Source: Carcinoscorpius rotundicauda (Eukaryota; Arthropoda; Merostomata; Xiphosura; Limulidae). From it: a stretch of 64,000 nucleotides of DNA. A program made the position numbers and the translations under genes. The notes under the pieces were generated by a model. That model saw only the letters and a program-made list of their open reading frames with translations. It ran no database searches and was not told the DNA's origin. The DNA lies in the NCBI GenBank assembly GCA_011833715.1, contig CM022401.1, positions 79,914,618 to 79,978,617 on the forward strand, in the 5' to 3' direction. Positions 57,635-64,000 of the stretch are shown here, one piece after another. Each line of letters begins with the position of its first letter. Within the stretch, counting starts at the first letter, position 1.

Positions 57635-60111
57635 GTAAGCCATTTGTATTTTTCAATCAGTTTAAACATATTACATCGTGCGTGACTCTTACATTTTCAC
57701 TTAGGGGTGAGATTTTTGTGAATCGAAAACTTAGATTGACAATCTGAAAAATGCATTTTTAATGGGCAAGTGTTCATGCTAACACGTTAGATTACTAATG
57801 ACTCGAGAATATTGTCTTTATTATAGACTTTCAGAGCATGCGCATTTTGAGAATGGAACAGATTATTTGTTGTTTGAAGTATTTTTTTCCCTGAGGGTAC
57901 GTACAAATGATTTATATCCTGTGTATGTCTGTTATTTATTTATGACTAAATAATCTTAATAATGTAACACATAACATCTTTTATATGCGGTTCTGTTTTA
58001 TACTTTTCTTTCAAGTTTTCTTCTTTCTTATGATGAGGAATCTAAACTTTGCGATCCATAATGCTAAACATCGTTTCGAATACACTAATGTATTCGACAT
58101 GTTCAATACTCCTAAAAGTGAGAATACATAATTTTTATCAAGTATTAAACTGGTGAAAAGGCCATCTGTAACCTAGGGTGAGTAAAACTGTTTGAAACTT
58201 GATCACTTGACCTAGAAACATAATACATATGACCCTTGCACTGTCCATTACGTTAGTGTAATGGACTATAATATATGGCTGTGAAACGTAATTCTTAAAG
58301 AAAGACGTCCCGTAAGTAATAAGAGAATGTATGTTCTAGTTTGGGGATAATTGACTAGCTTGTTGCCTGCTGAAACCAGACACTATTTTATGTAACACAC
58401 CATGAAGACCCAAGAAATTCAATCATGTTCTAACGTCAAACAAGGTTTGCTTTCTGCCTTCATTTAGTTTTGTGGCTGTTCCCGCACGCGTCGAGAAGGC
58501 GGCACTTGCAATCTGCCTTTTCACGGGTTGTGATCATGCTCTATGTAATGTTCCTCTTCTGAACAGCGTACTCATTATTCAAAAGAAGGTGTTTTATGAA
58601 GACCCCGGGATACAAATTATTAGAAACCTTAATATCAATTAAAAATGAACTTGAATGAAAAGAACGTTTCAGCAGATTATATTCGAAACCGGAGCTTATA
58701 GATAAAGATAACTAGCTATGAAGCTTTTAGACAGGTTGATAAAGCTCAGCTAATTAACAAAAACATTGAAAGGCACATGCGTGACAGCTTCAAAAAAATA
58801 AACAAAGATACTCGTTAGTTTAATGTCTCAGAAAACGGCTCACGTTGCAAATTTCAACAAAAGCAATCTCGAGAAAAAATTTTCTACACTTAAGAAGTTA
58901 TTTTACTGTATGTAACTAAAATAGTAATTTTATGTTGTATATGTATTTAGGCAAGAAATACTATATATGTTTTTCAATAACGTTGCTAGCTACAGATCTG
59001 ACCAATTAAGAGTGGTTAATACTGGCTTAGATTTTGGCATCATGTCACTCTAGAATTTCCTCCAAAGTATTTTAACTATGCTTTTCGCCAAAATTTCCAC
59101 AAGAAGTGATAAGAACATTAAACATGTTGAGGTATGTATTTAGACTGTATACACCATGAGGTTTTAGTTGTGGATTTTAACCTCAAGAGATTGTAAATAA
59201 ATATATATATATATGTATGTATTTCTTTTCTCTCAGAGACCGATAAAGTGAATATGTATGTTCCGAAGCTCATCAATCTGAAGTTCAGCATCGTATCGAT
59301 ACCAGTTACGGAGCAGCTGAAAGAAGCAGAGCTCCGTGTGTATAGACGTAGTCTCGATGTGCAAACACAACATTGTAACAACTGCCACAAGCAGATAATT
59401 CGAGTGTTTGACATTGTTCGCCCCGCCACCACTCGCAAAGAAGCCATTTTGAGGCTGATTGACACAAGGACTTTGGATGTGCGACATTCTGGGTGGGAAG
59501 AATTTGATGTGCTTCCTGCCGTGGAGAGGTGGCGGGGAAACCCCACAAAAAACTACGGGTTGTATCTCGAAGTGATTGCTTTGAATGGTAGTGACAGTAG
59601 TTATGAACACGTGCGTTTAAAGCGCTCATCTCACGAGCGTATGGACAGTGAACAGTGGACAGAAGAGCAACCGTTCCTTGTCACCTATTCAGAAGACGAG
59701 GAAGCCACACGATCCGCGCGCGTTCGGCGGGGTAGTCGCAAACATAGAAGGAAAGGCCACAAAATTAACTGCCACAGAAAGCCAATGTATGTGGACTTTG
59801 CTGATGTAGGGTGGGACTCATGGATTCTTGCCCCTGTTGGTTACGAAGCTTACTACTGTGAGGGAGAGTGCCCCTATCCCTTGGCAGACCATTTGAACAC
59901 AAACAAATCACGCAATTATTCAAAATCTTGTGAATTCCGTTAAGAAAGAAATGGTACCACCAGCTTGCTGTGTGCCCACAGAGTTGTCTTCTATCTCTCT
60001 CCTCTATAGGATGAATACGATCAAGTCGTATTGAAAAACTACAAGGAAATGGTAGTGCAAGGATGCGGGTGTCGTGACTTTGCTGTTACGTGGGCTCTAA
60101 TATCTCTCTGA
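57292..60111 (+). CDS. dpp: dpp/BMP2/4-type ligand gene with a frameshifted mature domain (pseudogene or consensus error)
   Basis: join(57292..57634, 59237..60111), with the reading frame broken in the second exon. Signal peptide residues 1-23 (hydrophobic LQVLFISLVLVELC). The conserved BMP2/4 prodomain starts with LLNMLGLKSKPKPK (52-65) and VPNYMLDLY (70-78). LKR at about 247 and RVRR ending at 279 are furin-type sites. The mature domain begins well: first Cys 293 before HRKPMYVDF, then GWDSWILAPVGYEAYYCEGE. After DHLNT (336) one extra A in the run at 59901-59903 shifts the frame, and a TAA follows at 59941-59943. The rest of the family sequence (HAIIQNLVNS, ACCVPTELSS) reads in the next frame until about 60008, where one base is missing. 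The original frame then gives EYDQVVLKNY and QGCGCR. Known role: Smad1/5-activating morphogen. As written the product lacks Cys4-7 and could not form the knot. Confidence 0.85.
57635..59236 (+). other. dpp: Intron of gene 2
   Basis: GTAAGC at 57635 to TTTTCTCTCAG at 59236; joining gives GAG (Glu115) and keeps the frame. A TA-rich tract sits at 59200-59220, just before the acceptor. No SINE is present, unlike the intron of gene 1. Confidence 0.9.
59237..60111 (+). CDS. dpp: Gene 2, second coding exon, broken after residue 336
   Basis: Open from 59237 to the TAA at 59941-59943. About 220 codons of prodomain and early mature domain are intact, then the frame changes twice (+1 at 59901-59903, -1 near 60008). 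After the terminal CGCR at 60064-60075 there is no stop, and eleven further codons precede TGA 60109-60111. BMP2/4 ligands normally end at CGCR. Three anomalies in 180 bases contrast with the clean upstream 660 bases. Confidence 0.85.
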
Positions 60112-63100
60112 GTTTTGCAATACAAGTATGCAAATTAATCGGTCAACGTTACGAGACCGTTCGCTCTAATGGCTATATATGAGACAGCCCATTTTGATGC
60201 CTATTTACACCTTTCGGGCTCGCACAGCTGTTATTTGCTTGCCATAAAAAATACTTATTGATTGTCATGAACAATAGTGAAAACATCACTCGCACCCAAA
60301 CGATTACTCGAGTGTCCATTTGAGTTTACCTGTAGTTATGGCTAATTTTATTACAGAATAGAAGCCCGAAAGTGTACACCCTGAAACCGAGCACCTTGCA
60401 CGGGAAAATAATCGATGTTGTTATAAAAATGATGTTTGGTTGTTTATGATTCTTCAAGAAATAAGAAATAAGTTGTAGCCAAAGTTTTGTCTTGAAATGA
60501 ACAGAAAGTTTCATTGTAACATGGAGTGACATGTTTGTCTTATGTCAATGGAGTGATTATAATTTTAGCTTGAATAACGTGTAATTATTTTTGTACAAAA
60601 GAAGTTAACAGATACGAAAGAAGAAGTATACAAAATCATTTCATAACTTTTCTGCTAATCGAAATTATTGAAAAGATCATTTATAAATTAAGAAAGGTAT
60701 TGTTTGTGAGAGTATCTCTACTGGTATCTTAGATTTTCGTAAATTTACTGAAATTTCAATGTATTAATATTAATAGTATTTTTAATTTGTTTAAAAATCC
60801 AAACAAAACTTACCTAATATAGTTTCCACATCCTATAGTATATATATACATACATACATTTATATGTATAAATAGAGAGAGATAATTTTTAACAATATTA
60901 GATGCTAAAAGCTTTTCTAGTTTGTTTTTTCTATTACCTTAAACGAAAGAATAACGTTCACATTCCAAACTCAATACCAAATTTAAATTTACACACATAA
61001 TTCAAATTCACCCATGTTTATAACTCGTAGATTGGTCTTTAGATTTGTCTCTTATCATTTTCACCAGCACATAATTCAAAGATGGTTGTCGATACAACAC
61101 AACTTTTATTGCTATGTGTTCGTAACTTACGGTGTCAGTAGGTTCAAGTTAATCAATGAAAAGAACGAATAAGTAAATGTTTTTATATTAGCATTTTATC
61201 TTTTACTTATAGTTTCTGCGGTGGCATTAGTTAACATCCGGTATTAACAAAATTTGTGTACCTAAAGTATAAATCAGTCATACAGTATGGAAGATTGTAG
61301 AATACTAGAAGCTTATCCAATGTAGAAACCCATTCTCTTTGGTAACCAGCTCAAACACCCAACAAAAAATATGAACAAGAAAAAACAGAACAACACCACA
61401 CAGTCAATGCCGAAAAGATTACACCCACGGAAATTAATGGATGATCCCTTCGTTTGTGTCTGTTAAGAATGACTTTCTGTTGGCTATTCACTATAATAGT
61501 CAATTATATATGTTTTTATGATGTAATACGCATAGTTTGAGAGAAATTTTAGAAAGGAAGAAATTCACAGATTGGATAAATATTGCTGGTTAATTGTTTT
61601 CAGAAATGTAATTCGAATATTACTTTTAAAAGTATAATGAAATTCCCGTTTTTGTCAGAAAATATTTATGTAATATTAAATGTACAAAGGAGAAATGGAA
61701 AACTTGTAAGAATCGTATTAAAAGCTTCCTCAATTCCTAAATAAAATTAAAAACATCTGTACATGAGAATCATATCAGGTATTTTAAATTTTTATCAGAA
61801 AAGAAATCTAATATTTCTAGCTGTATAACTTAAGTATTATCTTTTAAGAATACATCCACTAAAACACGCAAACCTTTTATTTAAGGGCATTAGTCAGTTA
61901 TGATACACAGTTTAAAATATTTAGCAATTTTTGTTTACCGCCAGTAGTCTCACAGTCGTAAATTCGAAGTGGTGTATTCAATTTACAAGAGGAAGAACAA
62001 AAACAGCGATTTGAAATTGAAAAAAAGAATTTAGTATTAGAATGTTTTCTTGAAGTTTCTCTTCACATGTTTAAATTATTGATTTTAATGTATAGTTTTT
62101 GTTAACATTTGTTTTATCTAAGCATGATTATACCAAGGGTTTGTAATATTGTTAGAATGTATAAAGATAGTTAAATAAATTATACTAAAGGCTAAAACAC
62201 TTGTTGAAATACACTAAATTTCAATAACGTTTTAGTAAATCAATAACAAAAGTGTTTTTGTAACAGTCTTCATAAGATTTCAAACTCTGTGTTCTTTCCC
62301 TTACATTTTTCACTTGCTACCATAGTTTTCTCAGAATTGCTCAGTTTACCAGCTGTCGCTGTGGTTGTAGCTTCATGTATTTCAGTGATTTTCTTTACAG
62401 TTTTCAGAAGAACGTGTATAATATTTTTAATATAATGTGTAACATTTTAGAAAAATGTTCAAAAGCAAATTTTACAAACTTACTCATAGTCTTTTATAAT
62501 TCGTACTTTTTGCGAGAGTCGCAGAATCTCTTTCTTTTTCGGGTGACTTCTCACTCATTATCAATGTATAACCATGTTAACGAAAGAAAAAAACAATAAA
62601 AAAGCCCTGCTGCATGATGTTTATAACCTATATTTCAAAAATATATCACAGGCTACTTTGCTATAATTTGATTGATACTGTAGCCAATCTGCTGTGGTGA
62701 GTAGGTAACAATTAGAGTGAGAAACTCAAGCGTGATATACGTAAGAACTCATATGAATCAATGTTCCATAATCTTAGCAAGTTTTTCATACAGTTAATTG
62801 AGATGGTATTATTCTTTATCTTTACATGATTAATAATTATATTTAATATTTTACGATTAAAGCATATTTGGTTTGTGGTTGAACACGATCTGCTTTAATT
62901 TTTTTCAAGACTGGGCGTTACATATTTATTAACTCCTTTAGTTTCATCGTTATCATGAAAGCACAAGTTTTACGAGTTTTAACGCTTGAAAGTTTTATTT
63001 ATTGCTTAACCTGTGAATGCTTTGTAAATGGGTGTTTAAATATCGTGGCATATGTAATTACAGAGAAAAATATTTAAGTCCTACTTGTATATAGGAAATA

Positions 63101-63237
63101 TGCTTTGTACATAAAACGCTTTGCTCAGTACCCGTCCATGTTGTAATGTGCCCAGAACATCAGTTCAGTCCCAGAAATTTTAGAAACTATTTTAGTTATG
63201 AAAATGGAAAATCAATAAAGCATGTCTTTAGGACAAG
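60112..63237. other. 3' flank of gene 2, with candidate poly(A) signals
   Basis: No AATAAA occurs in the first 1.6 kb. Candidates are 61740-61745 and a second near 62175, so a 3' UTR could be long. No gene or SINE is recognised in 3.1 kb. A TA/CA tract lies near 60838-60870. Confidence 0.4.
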
Positions 63238-63328
63238 TCACTGGACTCCAATGTGTGTGTCTGTCATCACTGGACTCCAATGTGTGTGTCTGTCATCACT
63301 GGACTCCAATGTGTGTGTCTGTCATCAA
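63238..63328. repeat. 29-bp tandem repeat, three units
   Basis: The unit is CACTGGACTCCAATGTGTGT followed by GTCTGTCAT, three identical copies in a row. The short open frame across it (63146-63346) is not a gene. Confidence 0.95.
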
Positions 63329-64000
63329 ATCATTTTTGGCGAGTAACTTTCAATTATAGTTAATTAGGTAGGCAAAACATCTATTGTAAACTAACATGCT
63401 CGCTTATTCGTCGTTCTAAAACACCGAATTTGATTATTTGATGAGATATGTTAATACAACGCTGGAAACTTAATAGAAAAGTGCCATACTTAACAAACAG
63501 TTGAAAAAAAAATGTGTCAGAAGTGTACGTCGAGCAATCCCTCATATTTAAATACACGGCCCAAACTTAATCATTCACACCTACAAATATTAAACCTTTC
63601 CAAAACACGTGCTGTGGATCTCAGTCGTGCTGAGGATGTTCCGTAGTCTATGAAGTACACCTAGCCAACTTATCTTCGACTAATAACTATGGTGATTACT
63701 TTCAAGGCTTTATTTGACCTTCTCATTCAGCAAATCTTCTTTGTTCTAAGCTTCTTATTAATTATCCTACTGAAACTTTTCACTGGAGAAGTCCTAATGA
63801 GTAATATACAATTAAAAAAAAACAACATAAAACTATGCTCTCTTACATTACTGGAAAATGTAACAAATCGCTTTATCACAATCTATCACGCTTGCTTGTT
63901 TTTGAAACAGGCTTTGAAGACGCGATTAAATATCTTAGAATAATGCTAGAAACTCATCAGATAAAGCGTAACACGAATAACTTGCCATTTCTGTTTGTTT
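63329..64000. other. Unannotated end of window
   Basis: AT-rich. An 84-codon frame at 63689-63943 has hydrophobic N-terminal composition but no family motif or splice context, so it is not called. Confidence 0.4.

Noticed and set aside
59118..59629. Three long reverse frames opposite exon 2 of gene 2
   Set aside because: Antisense shadows of the conserved BMP coding frame, with no motifs of their own.

Overview
The window reads as AT-rich, repeat-laden animal nuclear DNA. Two intron-containing genes for secreted TGF-beta/BMP-family ligands are the only protein-coding genes I can support. The genome is most likely a chelicerate arthropod, probably a horseshoe crab (Limulus/Tachypleus/Carcinoscorpius). 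That rests on the arthropod-like BMP ligand structure and on a very abundant tRNA-derived SINE whose sequence I associate, from memory, with horseshoe crab introns. No bacterial, phage or CRISPR features are present.

Layout. 1-560 is unremarkable. 561-4946 is a 51-bp satellite of about 86 units with visible higher-order structure, fading into decayed copies. 6-9 kb holds SINEs and a possible solo LTR. 9.4-18.2 kb holds gene 1, a complete Vg1/univin-type ligand of two coding exons separated by a 7.3-kb intron (9552 or 9483 to 9843, and 17164-17984). An E-box-bearing 37-bp minisatellite follows just past its poly(A) signal. 18.6-57 kb contains no convincing coding sequence. It holds about 25 SINE copies or fragments, five minisatellites or foldbacks, a cluster of perfect CRE/ATF sites (21.1-23.2 kb), and promoter-like, locally GC-richer DNA at 30.0-31.6 kb with candidate non-coding 5' exons. 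57.28-60.11 kb holds gene 2, a dpp/BMP2/4-type ligand whose prodomain is intact but whose mature domain is broken by single-base frameshifts. 60.1-64 kb is its 3' flank.

How the genes relate. Both genes lie on the + strand about 39 kb apart. Both have a signal peptide, a prodomain, a furin site and a cystine-knot domain. Both also split their prodomain with a phase-1 intron at the same aligned position, exactly five residues after a shared Ile-Arg. This points to an ancient tandem pair (Vg1/univin next to BMP2/4). If intact, both would make ligands for Smad signalling, and Vg1/univin ligands commonly act as heterodimers with other family members. Whether gene 2 is a true pseudogene, for example a decaying copy after whole-genome duplication, or a victim of consensus errors cannot be settled from this sequence.

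Repeats. SINE-1 (about 270 bp) and SINE-2 (about 120 bp) have different tRNA-like heads but share their 3' tail. Many SINE-1 copies are young, with exact 8-13 bp target-site duplications. One SINE-2 is inserted inside a SINE-1 with a perfect 12-bp duplication, which fixes the order of events.
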